A DNA stretch of 64,000 nucleotides from Diabrotica undecimpunctata (Eukaryota; Arthropoda; Insecta; Coleoptera; Chrysomelidae): positions 78,694,935-78,758,934 of the forward strand of contig NC_092809.1 of assembly GCF_040954645.1 (NCBI RefSeq), written 5' to 3'. Position numbers and translations under genes: made by a program. Below are positions 1 through 11,104 of the stretch, piece by piece. Below the pieces are notes generated by a model that ran no database searches, was not told the DNA's origin, and worked only from the letters and a program-made list of their open reading frames with translations. Each line of letters opens with the position of its first letter. Position 1 is the stretch's first letter.

Positions 1-441
1 TTAACACATTTATACTTATCCTGTAAGAAAAGATTAGCAAATTTTGTGCATGCATAAATAGTGTGTGTAGCATTATTACAAAATACGCATGTTTTGGAGT
101 ACGAGTTATTTTTATTTGTTACCGAAGAGAAGAGAACCGTTTTAGAGTGAGTTTTAATAACTTTTTTATCGTTATTATCTGAGGAGTTTAACTTTACCAT
201 AATGTCGCACTTTTTTTCTAAAAAATCAAAGAATTGATTTAGCGTGGGAATATCTTTTGACCCTAACTCGTATTCAAAAGACCGGTGAGTGGTAAAGTCC
301 ACTTTTTGCAAGAATATTTCTATTAGTAAGAGATCCCAATGCTCGATGGGTACAGTCATATTTTTTAGCGCGAGTAAGGTCTGTTTTGCGGTGACCAAAA
401 ATTTACGTAAGACCTTTGCATTAGTTTTGACTAAGGATGGA
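1..441 (-). pseudogene. gag: BEL/Pao element 2, gag C-terminal part (split by insertion)
   Basis: Read on the minus strand from 441 to 1, one frame is open throughout and encodes the C-terminal part of a BEL/Pao Gag, including a CCHC-like knuckle of the form C-x2-C-x4-H-x5-C (CVFCNNATHTIYAC). The N-terminal part of the same Gag lies at 10502-9893. The two halves are separated by BEL element 1 and share the 5-bp target duplication ATGGA; the frame agrees across the two sides when only one copy of the duplication is counted. Gag forms the cytoplasmic particle that packages element RNA. The protein continues off the left edge. The identification rests on the knuckle and the fit with the right-hand half. 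Confidence 0.8.
437..441. repeat. Target site duplication of BEL-1 (left)
   Basis: ATGGA directly precedes the 5' LTR and is repeated at 9893-9897 directly after the 3' LTR. Five bases is a usual duplication length for BEL/Pao integrases. Confidence 0.92.
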
Positions 442-909
442 TGTCCAATATCAAATCTTCAGAATTCATATCCGAAATTGGACAGTATAATTTTATCACC
501 CAGTAGACCGAATGAATTTATTTGTTATTAAATACACACACGTAGTTAATTAGGTTACATACACATTTGGTCAATTATCAATAATATAATTTTTACATCA
601 GTCAAAAGTGCTGACAAAGTTAAACAATTTACATAAATTAAATACACATATCACGCGAGGTCCGCGAATATATTGACCCAATTAAAACTTACATTAAACT
701 AAGATCTCTTGCCTAAAGCAGCATTCAATCAATATTCACTCAACAAACTTGATAGTCTTCAACGATCAACTTCCTCAGTCTCTACTCAAAGTAATCCCGG
801 GTCAACACCCATAGTGTACGTTTCAACAATAAACTCTGCTACTATTATTTGGTGTTTCCATTACAACTGAACGAACATCTTCACTGAGCCAACGAAGGGG
901 AATTGTTCA
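442..909 (+). repeat. BEL-1 5' LTR
   Basis: This 468-bp sequence starts TGTCCAATATC and ends GGGGAATTGTTCA, and it is repeated at 9424-9892. It should carry the element promoter and polyadenylation signals; I did not find an unambiguous TATA box. Confidence 0.93.
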
Positions 910-922
910 TGGTCCTATCGAG
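910..922 (+). promoter_or_regulatory. BEL-1 primer-binding site
   Basis: TGGTCCTATCGAG abuts the LTR end. TGG is the complement of the tRNA CCA tail. The tRNA identity was not determined. Confidence 0.65.
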
Positions 923-1014
923 AAACAGAATACTTCAAGGAAGTTTGAGAGAGCCTATACAGTCCACGCTAGCAACACCCTCAGTAGCAGAGAGAGACCA
1001 CTAGACCCGGGAGA

Positions 1015-1306
1015 ACGAGAGCAGTACCAAAGCCGAGAGCCATACTAGAGCCGAGAGCAGTACCAAAGCCGAGAGCCATACTAGAGCCGAGAGCAGTACC
1101 AAAGCCGAGAGCCATACTAGAGCCGAGAGCAGTACCAAAGCCGAAAGCCATACTAGAGCCGAGAGCAGTACCAAAGCCGAGAGCCATACTAGAGCCGAGA
1201 GCAGTACCAAAGCCGAGAGCCATACTAGAGCCGAGAGCAGTACCAAAGCCGAGAGCCATATTAGAGCCGAGAGCAGTACCAAAGCCGAGAGCCATACTAG
1301 AGCCGC
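1015..1306. repeat. 36-bp minisatellite, about eight copies, in BEL-1 leader
   Basis: The unit alternates GAGAGCAGTACCAAAGCC with GAGAGCCATACTAGAGCC and repeats about eight times with very few changes. Each 36-bp unit is itself two related 18-bp halves. It lies between the 5' LTR and gag. Open frames on the opposite strand are by-products of the period being a multiple of three, so I do not call a protein. Confidence 0.92.
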
Positions 1307-1717
1307 AGAGCAGCCAAAGGACAGGACCGATTGCAGAACCCACCAGAAGCGAGGGATCCTCAACGTCTAAGAACACAAAAAACCGTAAGTTTTTGAATAA
1401 TTACAAAATCTTCCAACTTTTACAATCTTACAATTTAACAGGTTTTTTTTTATTACAATTTAACAATTTAGAACAACAATCTCCACCCTATCAATCGTAT
1501 AATAATGTACTTTAGAATGTATACCATTTAAATAATACAGAGAATTGATAAAACAAAAATAAACGTCATTCACAACTAAAATTTACTAAACAGTAATTTT
1601 GTATGACAATTTGAAAAAAGAAACGTTCATACATATAGCTTGCTTTTAATTTCAATTAAATACTTTATTTCGAAAAATTAAAATAATTACGTAGCAAATA
1701 ATTTCATTTATTTTGAT

Positions 1718-1721
<4 letters not shown>

Positions 1722-1785
<64 letters not shown>
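1722..1785. repeat. (TA)n microsatellite
   Basis: Uninterrupted TA dinucleotides lie inside the untranslated leader of BEL-1, upstream of gag. Confidence 0.98.
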
Positions 1786-1787
<2 letters not shown>

Positions 1788-1991
1788 TTATAAGAGTGTG
1801 TTGATTACATCTTGACCTACCCCAGTACAAAGAATAGCACAGCAGGCAAGGTCAAACTCATATTTGGCTAAATTGCACATTCCGATAGAAAAGAAAGTGT
1901 AATAGTACAGGTATACTTATTTAATAAATACCGTACATTTCGTATTGTCTAATATATTTACCGCTGAATGTAAAAATTTATAAAAATAATC

Positions 1992-4014
1992 ATGGAAAGT
2001 GTATACGTTAAGCAAGCGGAAATAGGAGCAGAAATAGCGAAATAGCGTTTCAAATACAAAAAAGGATTCCCAATCTCGGAAAAATCAACAATACATCCGG
2101 GATAGACAGGAAAAATTAGAAGAATATTGGGCAAAATTTTTGAATAACCACGAAAAGCTGCTAGAAGGGGGTATAACGAAAGAAAAATATTTTGAAACAA
2201 AATACTATGATCAGGTATTTAAGACATACATTGAGGGGAAAACCCTGTTGGAAGAATATGGAAGGGTGCTAAAAAGAGGAAAAGCACCGAAAGTAAAGGA
2301 GATACAGATAAGAAAACAAAGAATCGAGGAATTATTACGGCCAGAAAATGAACAAGACTTGCAGGAGGATGAAGAATTGCAGTCAGAGTTAAGAGAATAC
2401 ATGGAAAAGGTGAATACACTAATGATTGAAGCAGCAGTAAATGAGGAACTAGACGCTACAGATAATGGAGAAGTAGAGAGAATAAATCATCTAAAGAGGA
2501 AAGTCAGGGAAGTTTTAAAGAAAATAAGGCCAGGAATGCAACGGCCAGAAAGCACACAGAGGAGGGACGGTGTGACATTACCGCAGGTAAAAATCCCTGT
2601 GTATGAAGGCAGATATGAAACGTGGAGAACTTTCTACGATCTGTTTACTAAAGTAATACATGAAAACGACCAGTTATCAAACGCAGAAAAAATGCAGTAC
2701 CTAAAAACTCAAGTAAGAGGGGAAGCCAACAGAATGATACAACACTTAAACATATCCGAGGCCAACTACGAAGTGGCCTGGAACATGCTAAAAGATAGGT
2801 ATGAGAACCCAAGGATGATATTGTTTAAATTAATAGACAGGATGCTACTAGCGCAGGAAGTAAAGGAATCTTCTGCTAGAGCATTGAAATCACTACATGA
2901 CATCTTCCACGAAAGTCTGGAAGCCATAGGAGGGTTAGGAACAGACACGGAAGCGTTGAGCCTATTGATAGCCCGAATTATCATAACGAAATGGGACAAT
3001 GAAACTAGGAGGCTGTACGAAAACCTTATTGGAGACAGTAGAGAGATACCGACGTACAAATCGACACAAACATTCTTACAGCGAAGATTTCAGACACTGG
3101 AACTGCTGGAGTCAGAAAAAAGACAAGAGAAGCAAGGAGGATCTCTTAGGAAACCAAGAACACGTTGCGATATATGCAACGGAGATCACGGAGTACCGAA
3201 CTGCAGAGAATTTCAGGAACTCAATGTAAGAGACCGGAACAGGATGATAAAAGAAAAAGGATTGTGTACAAACTGCCTAGCACATAAAAAAAAACAATGT
3301 TATTCACAATATAGGTGCAGACACTGTGGCGGAGACCACCACCATATGTTGCATTATGAAAAAGGAAACACAAGCAACAAAAGAAACTCCAATGAAACGA
3401 AAGGAGAACAAACACAAGAAAGAAATGGAAGAGATTCAAACAATAGAAGAAACGGGTACCAAGCTGATAGGTACAGAGGAGGAAATAATAATCCATACAA
3501 CGCCAGAGAACAAAATAACGGAAGGCGAGAAAATACACAAGATACCAATGGGCATAGGAATAGCAACGACCAACAAAGACGGCAGAATTCAGTAAACTGT
3601 GCAAGCCATAAGGAAGGTGAAGCATTACTAGCGACAGCTGTGGTACGCACAAGAGATGCGAAAGGAGATTCACACATAATGAGAGCACTAATCGACCAAG
3701 GGTCACAATGCGCATTTATAACGGAACAAGCTGAGACGACGCTAGGAACAACAAGGAAGCCCATACAGGCGACCATATCTGGGATAGGCTCGTCAGAAGA
3801 AAAAACAGCCAACTGGAGTATGAAACTTTTAATCGAAACTCATTACGAAAGTGACTTCGAGATGGAAATAGAAGCACTAGTACTACCGAAGATAACAAGG
3901 AATTTACCGGAACAGGATATAATTCTACCGGACTATAACGAGAAAAATGCAATACTGGCAGATCCAAGATATTATAAGGTAGGGAAGATAGACTTACTAC
4001 TAGGAGTAAAATAA
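1992..4014 (+). pseudogene. gag-pro: BEL-1 gag and protease (disrupted)
   Basis: The first ATG (1992) begins a BEL-type Gag N-terminus (MESVYVKQAEIGAEIAK) but meets TAG at 2043. The main frame then runs open from about 2041 to 4014, so the start is separated by a stop and a frameshift. The main frame holds the Gag core, two zinc-knuckle modules (CDICNGDHGVPNC and CTNCLAHKKKQC with CRHCGGDHHHMLH), and an aspartic protease start whose active site reads D-Q-G-S in ALIDQGSQ, where DSGS or DTGS would be usual. It ends at TAA (4012-4014), but the same frame resumes at once with the polymerase region, so this is a point stop in what was one Gag-Pol frame. Confidence 0.85.
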
Positions 4015-5464
4015 TACAGTTACATATTGACAGAAGGGATGCACAGAATAAGTAATGGACTCCTGAGTCAAAACACCAAACTAGGATGGATAGTTTCGGG
4101 AATAGCACGAGAAAGAGAGAATATAAAAGCAGAAGTATGCTGTATGATATCAAGACAAGAAATGGACGTACAAATAAAGAACTTCTGGGAATTAGAAGAA
4201 GTAAATCAGGACACAAGTTTCTCAGTGGAAGAACAAGAATGTGAAGAACTGTATCGACAGACTGTAAAAAGGAATGCAGAAGGGAGATACGAAGTAAAAA
4301 TTCCGCTTAGGGAAGACGTCGCAAAGTTAGGAGAATCCAAACAGCAAGCATTCGCCAGATTGATGCAACTAGAAAGGAAGTTTGCAAAAGACAAACAGTT
4401 AGAAGCGAATTACAGACAATTCATGGAAGATTATGAAAACCAAGGTCATATGGTAATAGCAGAAAACCAGGGAGATGGGTACTACTTACCTCATCATCCA
4501 GTGAGAAAAGAGGACAGTACTACAACGAAAATAAGAGCCGTGTTTGATGCATCAAGCAAAAGCTCATCGGCAGTAAGCCTGAATGATATTATGCATACAG
4601 GGCCGAAATTACAACAAGATTTGACAAATATACTATTACGATGGAGATCCAATAAGGTAGCATACTCAGCGGATCTGGAAAAAATGTTTAGACAAATCAG
4701 AATGGCAGAAGAAGACCAAAAATATCAAAAAATTTTGTGGAGAAAGGACACAAAGGACCACATACAAGAGTATAACTTAACGACGGTGATATACGGCACG
4801 GCCGCAGCACCCTTTTTAGCGTTAAGAACAATACAACAATTACAAGAAGACGAAGGAGCGAGGTTCCCGTTGGTATCGAAAATTGTAAAAGAAAACATGT
4901 ATGTAGACGATATACTAGGAGGAGCTGAGACAGTGCAAGAAGCAGAAACAGCCCAAAAGGAATTAATACAACTGTTCAGAAAAGGAGGTTCCATTCTTAG
5001 AAAATGGTTGAGCAACGAAGAAAAAATAATGGAGAACGTACCGGAGGATATGAGGAACGTAGACTCCAAGGCATTCAAACAAGAAGAAGTAAGGAAAACG
5101 TTAGGAATACACTTGTCACCTAAAGAGGATATAATCACATTCAAAATAGGGATAACAACGACAAAAAAAAATAACGAAAAGACACGTACTGTCAGAAGTA
5201 GCAAAACTATACGACCCACTGGGATGGATAGCACCTGTAGTAATTCAGGCGAAAATGTTCATACAGGAATTATGGGAGCAAAAGACCAGTTGGGATAAAG
5301 AATTAACTAGCAACCAACAAAGCAGGTGGAATACATACCAGGCGCAATTAGAAAATCTGGAGAAAATAACATTGCCCAGGTGGAACAACTTAAGCAAGAT
5401 AAACAGAGTAGAACTACATGGATATTCAGATGCGTCTATGAAAGGATATGGAGCGGTAATCTAA
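4015..5464 (+). pseudogene. pol: BEL-1 pol: reverse transcriptase and RNase H start (disrupted)
   Basis: The frame continues from gag-pro after the 4012 stop. It shows the BEL-type linker (LLSQNTKLGWIVSG), RT blocks (RAVFDASSKSS, SADLEKMFRQI, and the catalytic box YVDDILGG near 4900-4923), then leaves the frame near a nine-A run at 5163-5171. The correct sequence reappears one frame over (LSEVAKLYDPLGW near 5189-5227) and runs into the RNase H start (LHGYSDASMKGYGAV). A TAA at 5462-5464 interrupts that frame once more before it continues. RT copies element RNA into DNA and RNase H degrades the RNA strand. Confidence 0.88.
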
Positions 5465-7450
5465 TCAAGGGTATTAGGCCCAGAAATTAAAAAGAATCTA
5501 ATGATATCAAAATCGAAAGTCGCAGCATTGAAAGGGAAAACGACGTTACCGAGGCTCGAGCTGTGTGCCGCGGTACTACTAGCAAATTTAATGAAGAAAA
5601 CCCTACAAGCATTGAACAGGGAAAACATTGAGGTATATGCATGGTCGGACTTAACGATAGCCCTGGCTTGGATAAGCGGATCATCAAAAAGGTGGAAAAT
5701 GTTCGTCGCCAACAGAGTAGAGGAAATAAGAGGCGTTATAGGACCGAAAAATTGGCATAAGGTAGATACAAAGGAAAATCCAGCGGACATCCTCTCACGT
5801 GGAAATACCGCATCAGAATTATTAGAAGCAGAGCTATGGTGGAAGGGACCAACTTGGCTGACTAGTAACAAAACTTTAACGCAGGAATCAGAAGAAATAC
5901 CAGAGACAAATGAGGAGAAAGTCAAAATGAAAATAACGGTGCACACGACAACGATAAAGGAGGACATATGCGAGAGATTCTCAAATTTAGAAAGAATGAG
6001 AAGAGTACTTTCATACTGTAGGAGATTTGCAGACAAATGCAGAAAAAAAAAGGACAATGGACAAAGTCAGCTTACAGTCCAAGAATTAGAGGAAACGCTA
6101 TTAAAGGTGATAAAGCACACACAGCACGCCTACTTCAAACAAGAAATAAATAAGCTGGAGAAGAAACAGCAATTAGACAAGAAAAATAAATTAGCGTCAT
6201 TGGTACCATTCCTGGATAGACAAGGAATTCTAAGAGTCACCGGAAGACTGAGACACACGAATCTAAAGTACGGAGAAAAACATCCGATAATTTTGCCAAA
6301 GGATAGTGCATTAACAAAGTTACTTATAACAGATAGTCACGCAAGAAATCTACATAGCGGATTACAACAAACAATACAGTACATAAAAAGGAAATACTGG
6401 ATAATCAACGGCAGAAGTACCGTGAAAGATCATCTAGCAAAATGTTTAAGGTGCAGGAGGTATAAAAGCCAAGCAACACAACAATTAATGGGAGATCTAC
6501 CGAAAGACAGAGCGAACCCGAGTCATCCCTTTACTAACACAGGGATAGATTATGCCGGGCCAATAAAAATAAGTACCACGAGAGGCAGAGGACAGAGGAG
6601 CTATAAGGGCTACATCTCAGTATTTGTGTGTCTGTCAACGAAGGCAGTACACCTTGAGGTAGTAAGCGATATGTCTACGGATGCATTCATCGCAGCGTTC
6701 AAGAGATTTACGGCACGCAGAAGACAGTGCAACAACGTATACAGCGATAACGGAACCACATTCGTAGGAACAGCAAATTTGTTGAAAAAAGAAAATCAAA
6801 AAATAGATGACGAGGTAAAACAAGGATTACTGGCACTAGGTACCCAGTGGCATGTCATACCTGCATATGCACCACATTTCGGAGGATTATGGGAGAGCGC
6901 AGTGCGAATAATGAAATATCACTTGAAAAGAATCATCGGGGAAACAGTTCTAACATATGAAGAATTGAGTACGGTGCTGGCACAAATAGAAGCATGTATG
7001 AACTCGAGACCATTATGTGGGTCATCAGAAGACCCTGAAGGGAAAATAGCCCTGACACCAGCTCACTTCCTTATAGGGAGAGAAATTATATCACCAAATC
7101 GGGAAGAAGAGCTTACGACTTATTTGAAGATGCCGACGAGGTGGAGATTATTTGAGAAAATAAAAAGAGACTTCTGGAAAATTTGGAAACAGGAATACCT
7201 GCACCAATTACAACAGAGAAATAGATGGCATAAGGCGCATCCTAACATAAAAGAAGAAGAAATAGTTATAATTAAAGAAGAGGATACACCTCCAGGCAGA
7301 TGGCCATTAGCGAGGGTAACAGAAACACACCCTGGAGCGGAGGGATTAACCAGAGTAGTGACAGTGAGAAAGGCAAACGGGAAACTGACTAAAAGACCCA
7401 TACATAAGCTAATACGACTGGAAGAAGAGAAACAGGAAAAGTCGAAGAAG
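5465..7450 (+). pseudogene. pol: BEL-1 pol: RNase H end and integrase
   Basis: This is one continuous frame after the 5462 stop. It holds the rest of RNase H (LPRLELCAAVLLANLM, WSDLTIALAWI), a BEL linker (ENPADILSRG), an HHCC zinc-binding region (HARNLHSG through CLRCRRYK), and the integrase core with its first aspartate in GIDYAGPI, second in YSDNGTTFVG and glutamate in FGGLWESAV. The LTPAHFLIGR and W-x-R boxes near the C-terminus are typical of BEL integrases. No internal stop was seen here. The end is placed where the sequence changes into an env-like signal peptide in the same frame. Confidence 0.88.
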
Positions 7451-9091
7451 GCAGCAGCACTAAGATGGAAGAAAATACTAGTAGCTATAATGTTTTTAAC
7501 GATGTTAAAACCCATAAAGGCAGAACCGTATAAAATATATAATCCGGTACCAGGATTTTTCACAGAAGACCTTGGAGAGGTCGTCATAGACCGGGGAACA
7601 TTTCGAATAAAGGTGTTACTCGAAAAAAGGAAGAATTCGAACAGAGCACCAACTAATAGGAAATATGATACAAGGCGTACGAGAACTGTGTCATGAGATA
7701 AAAATCGTGAATTGTAAGGATATAATAGAGAAGTTAGAGGAAGGACAAAGAAAGGCGGAGGCAGTAAGCGAGGGGTTGACAGTAGAAATAAAAGGAAGGG
7801 AAAGAAGAGGAATATTAGGAAAAATATTAACCTCAGTATTTGGAGTCGATGACGAAGCCTACAGTAACATTGAAGCATTAGATAATAACCAAAAGGAGCT
7901 AATAAAGGGATCACAGCACCAGGCGAAGATAATGTTAGAAACAATAACATCAATCAATCACACAGAGAACAGGATAAACGAGCAAATGAACAAGTTTAAC
8001 AAAGCACTAATCACAGGTCTACAAGAAATATCTAAAGGACTTAACGAAGTAGAAGACAAAGCACAAAAACTAGAAACCGAATATAGCACGTTACGAATAC
8101 AAACGATAGCATTACAAGTTATGGACTTCATAAACGAATATACTCAATTTTACGAGGGAATATTAAACCTTTACTATAACCACGGACACTTCATTGATAT
8201 AGTGAAACCGGGTGAAATAACCAAATTAATAGGGAAAGCAGGGCAGATACTGCCTCAAGGGGTCGAAATACGACGACAACCCATTATAGAAACAGAAGTC
8301 AGTTATGACGACAGATATATAACAGTCATCGGCTACTTCATAGTGACGGGGAAAAATAAGTACAGCATGCTCAAAGTCACGGCCATACCACTTAACGTTG
8401 AGGGGTCGGTGTTGCGCACATTTGTCGCCCCAAGGAATCTACTGGTCGTAGATTATAACACACTGCACTACTTCGAATTGACCGCGGAAGATAGAGAAAT
8501 GTGCTTACTGTTGACAAAGGCGCAGATAGCGTGCTCACCAACGGCTATAAGAAACATGGATACCCAACCAAACTGCATACTTGAAGAAATTTATGAGCGA
8601 TCTAAGAATAGCACATATCCAGTGGTAGCCAGGACAATACAGACAGCTCAGTGGAGTAAGATCCCAACCTCTGGCTAGTTATCACGCCAGTCACGATACA
8701 CATATCCATTATTTGCGATGGAAATCGGAGCGAAAGAGTACTGGAACGAGTCACATTCCTGAAGCTTTCACCCAAATGTATCGCCCAAACGAAAAATATT
8801 ATATTACTCCCCACTAGCAGTGGGGTGGACAGAGCAGTGTCGAGTTACCTGAAGTCACCAATCACTCCCGTGGCCCAACTGGTGGCGAGTACACCCCGCA
8901 GGTTTAACACGTCTCTAAACACCTACCTTGACATACCAGGAGGAGAGCTACGTCATGTGTTACTTGAGGAGGAGAGTCTGGAACAAGAAATGACGCATAC
9001 GCAGTGGCGATCGATTCACGAATCTAATTGGCATTATTTTGTGGCCACCGGGATCATTACTATAATTTTAATAATTGGGATACTCACGTGA
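7450..9091 (+). pseudogene. env: BEL-1 env-like (F-type fusion protein) gene, frameshifted
   Basis: A hydrophobic signal-like stretch (WKKILVAIMFLTMLKPIKA) near 7465-7525 follows pol in the same frame. After a frame change between about 7610 and 7665 an ectodomain runs to 8678, with a basic cleavage-like site (GRERR) followed by a hydrophobic glycine-containing stretch (GILGKILTSVFG) like the fusion peptide of baculovirus-F and errantivirus Env proteins. Another frameshift near 8650-8660 leads to the C-terminal part, which ends at 9091 with a membrane anchor (YFVATGIITIILIIGIL). A protein of this type would sit in the membrane and drive fusion. This copy cannot make it intact. The assignment rests on arrangement and motifs, not a search. 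Confidence 0.75.
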
Positions 9092-9423
9092 TGGAAGTAA
9101 CGTCCTGTTGCACGACTATGTCGTTCAGGGAATCCACAAACTCAGACTAACGAACAGGAAGTACCTGTATTAGTTAATAATCGGCACAACAATGTACCGT
9201 CGACTTCCCAAGCTGACATCCCACTTTCCACATTTTCATCCAATTGCCCTAATTTTAATCTAGAGATAGAGTCGGACATTGATAGCTAGGGTACGGTTGG
9301 AAGATTATTGATTATTCTTAAACTATTTATAATTTATCATGTTTGAATTTTACTATGTTATGTAATACTTATATGTAAACTTTGAGTATTGACACTTGGG
9401 CCAGATTGCCCGATTCCGCAGTA
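9092..9423 (+). other. BEL-1 3' untranslated region
   Basis: No reading frame is apparent. It joins the env end to the 3' LTR. The bases before the LTR (TTGGGCCAGATTGCCCGATT) are not a clean polypurine tract, so second-strand priming is not explained by what I can see. Confidence 0.6.
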
Positions 9424-9892
9424 TGTCCAATATCAAATTTTCAGAATTCATATCCGAAATTGTACAGTATAATTTTATCACCCAGTAGACCGAATGAATT
9501 TATTTGTTATTAAATACACACACGTAGTTAATTAGGTTACATACACATTTGGTCAATTATCAATAATATAATTTGGACATCAGTCAAAAGTGCTGACAAA
9601 GTTAAACAATTTACATAAATTAAATACACATATCACGCGAGGTCCGCGAATATATTGACCCAATTAAAACTTATATAAAACTAAGATCTCTTGCCTAAAG
9701 CAGCATTCAATCAATATTCACTCAACAAACTTGATAGTCTTCAACGATCAACTTCATCAGTCTCTACTCAAAGTAATCCCGGGTCAACACCCATAGTGTA
9801 CGTCTCAACAATAAACTCTGCTACTATTATTTGGTGTTTCCATTACAACTGAACGAACATCTTCACTGAGCCAACGAAGGGGAATTTGTTCA
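9424..9892 (+). repeat. BEL-1 3' LTR
   Basis: A 469-bp copy of 442-909. Differences I counted by eye are about eight substitutions and one extra T near the 3' end. It is followed by the target duplication ATGGA. Confidence 0.93.
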
Positions 9893-9897
9893 ATGGA
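9893..9897. repeat. Target site duplication of BEL-1 (right)
   Basis: ATGGA matches 437-441. Confidence 0.92.
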
Positions 9898-10502
9898 ACT
9901 TTCAAAAGACGCTGTATATGCAAACTAATTACGCGCGATTTGTTTTCGTAATGATTTCGAAGAGTCTCTAACGCGATTTGGAAGTTTTCTTCTAAAACTT
10001 GGATGTTTTCTACCAACTGGAGAGGTTCGTTGCGTAGAAAGGATTTGAGATAAACAAAACGCTGGACGTTGTTGAGTTTCTGGTTGTTGATAATTAAAGT
10101 CTCGAAGAGCTGATAGAATGCACTCCATTCTGAGAAGCATCCTGAGAAAGTTTGAATTTTAATTTCGGGAAGAGTCACTTTAGCACTAGCTAAACGTAGA
10201 GAAGTGGAACTGGACTGGTGTGAAAGAGGTTGGACTATCTCCATTCTATGTTGAAGACCTGCTAAAGTTGAGAAGTATTTTTCTTCAATTTCTTCCCTAT
10301 CGCGATCTTCAGTGTTTGCTTCGTCCAGTTCCTCAATCTGATCCATGAGGTCATCATATTTGGCGTAGCAATTCGTGAGTTCAGTACGACGGAGTTGGAA
10401 CTGCAAGGGATCCGTTTCTTGAGCAGAGTTATCCCTTAACCAATTAGAGATACGAGAGATTTTTGATTTCAGCGGTTTGCGTTGTTTCTTTAATTGATCC
10501 AT
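9893..10502 (-). pseudogene. gag: BEL/Pao element 2, gag N-terminal part
   Basis: On the minus strand an ATG at 10502 begins a BEL-type Gag (MDQLKKQRKPLKSKISRISN) with a coiled-coil-like acidic region, then the conserved Gag block around LPEIKIQTFSGCFSEWSAFY and YLKSFLRNEP. The native sequence stops at 9893, where BEL-1 was inserted; residues beyond that point are LTR sequence read by chance. The rest of the Gag is at 441-1. Both halves are open, so this Gag may have been intact when BEL-1 landed. Confidence 0.85.
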
Positions 10503-10789
10503 TGCGGATAGAGATGTATCGTAAGCTTTGCGAGATATTTAGCTATCAGAGATACACGAGAAATAAAAAAATTTAAAAGTCTAACACACAGCTTAGTCCA
10601 CCCCGTATAATAAATAAGAGTCTCAGAAAATAATGTCTGTACGAATCCTGCGAAATATAAACTCGTCCCGTATACCAATAATATGCGTTCGAACTTTTGA
10701 AGGTCCCTGTACGCGTGATTGTAAAAATATATCTTGGAACGAAATCACCAAATAGAAATGAATCGTAAAAAATCCATAGCACATCACAT
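10503..10789 (-). other. Probable leader or LTR part of BEL/Pao element 2
   Basis: This lies upstream of the element-2 gag on the minus strand and ends at the insertion point of the next DNA transposon. It is non-coding. No LTR edge or primer-binding site could be fixed because the partner LTR is not in the window. Confidence 0.4.
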
Positions 10790-10820
10790 AAAGACCACAC
10801 GGAAGAAAGGCGAAATGTCA
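10790..10820. repeat. Left terminal inverted repeat
   Basis: This 31-bp sequence is inverted at 13238-13268. Only the outermost base differs. Confidence 0.9.
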
Positions 10821-11104
10821 ATTTTTGATTATTTTTTGTTCAGAGCAGCAATATGTAGGTTTTTAGTAGTAGTTTTATGTGAGTCGTTCAAACATGGGAA
10901 AAAGACGAATCCTCATAGCTTAAAACACGTTATAAAATTCTTCGTACAGGGAAGAAAGGCGAATGGTCCTCGCGTAAATCCGAGAAAGGTGCAATGTCAG
11001 TGCTTGTCGGGACGTCGGGGGAGTACACGCCGCATTTTGTTTACTAAAAACGTTTAGTTTTCGATTAGCCTTCATTAAATAAAGTGCGTGTTATTGTGTT
11101 CTAA

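Larger units (their letters stand above)
442..9892 (+). mobile_element. BEL/Pao LTR retrotransposon with env (BEL-1), complete but decayed
   Basis: This element has LTRs of 468 and 469 bp that begin TG and end CA. A 5-bp target duplication ATGGA lies at 437-441 and 9893-9897, and a primer-binding site starts directly after the 5' LTR. Internal order is gag, protease, reverse transcriptase, RNase H, integrase, env, as in BEL/Pao elements such as roo that carry an env. By eye the LTRs differ at about eight substitutions and one indel (about 98% identity). The coding region has several stops and frameshifts, so the copy is dead. It sits inside the gag of another BEL/Pao element of opposite orientation. 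No clear polypurine tract is visible just before the 3' LTR. Confidence 0.93.

Noticed and set aside
981..1376. Reverse-strand frames of 131 and 120 residues with perfect 12-residue repeats
   Set aside because: They are translations of the 36-bp minisatellite in the BEL-1 leader; any frame of a repeat with a period divisible by three stays open.
3221..3715. Long reverse-strand frames opposite BEL-1 and gypsy coding regions
   Set aside because: They are antisense shadows of AT-rich, lysine-rich coding frames with no domain content.
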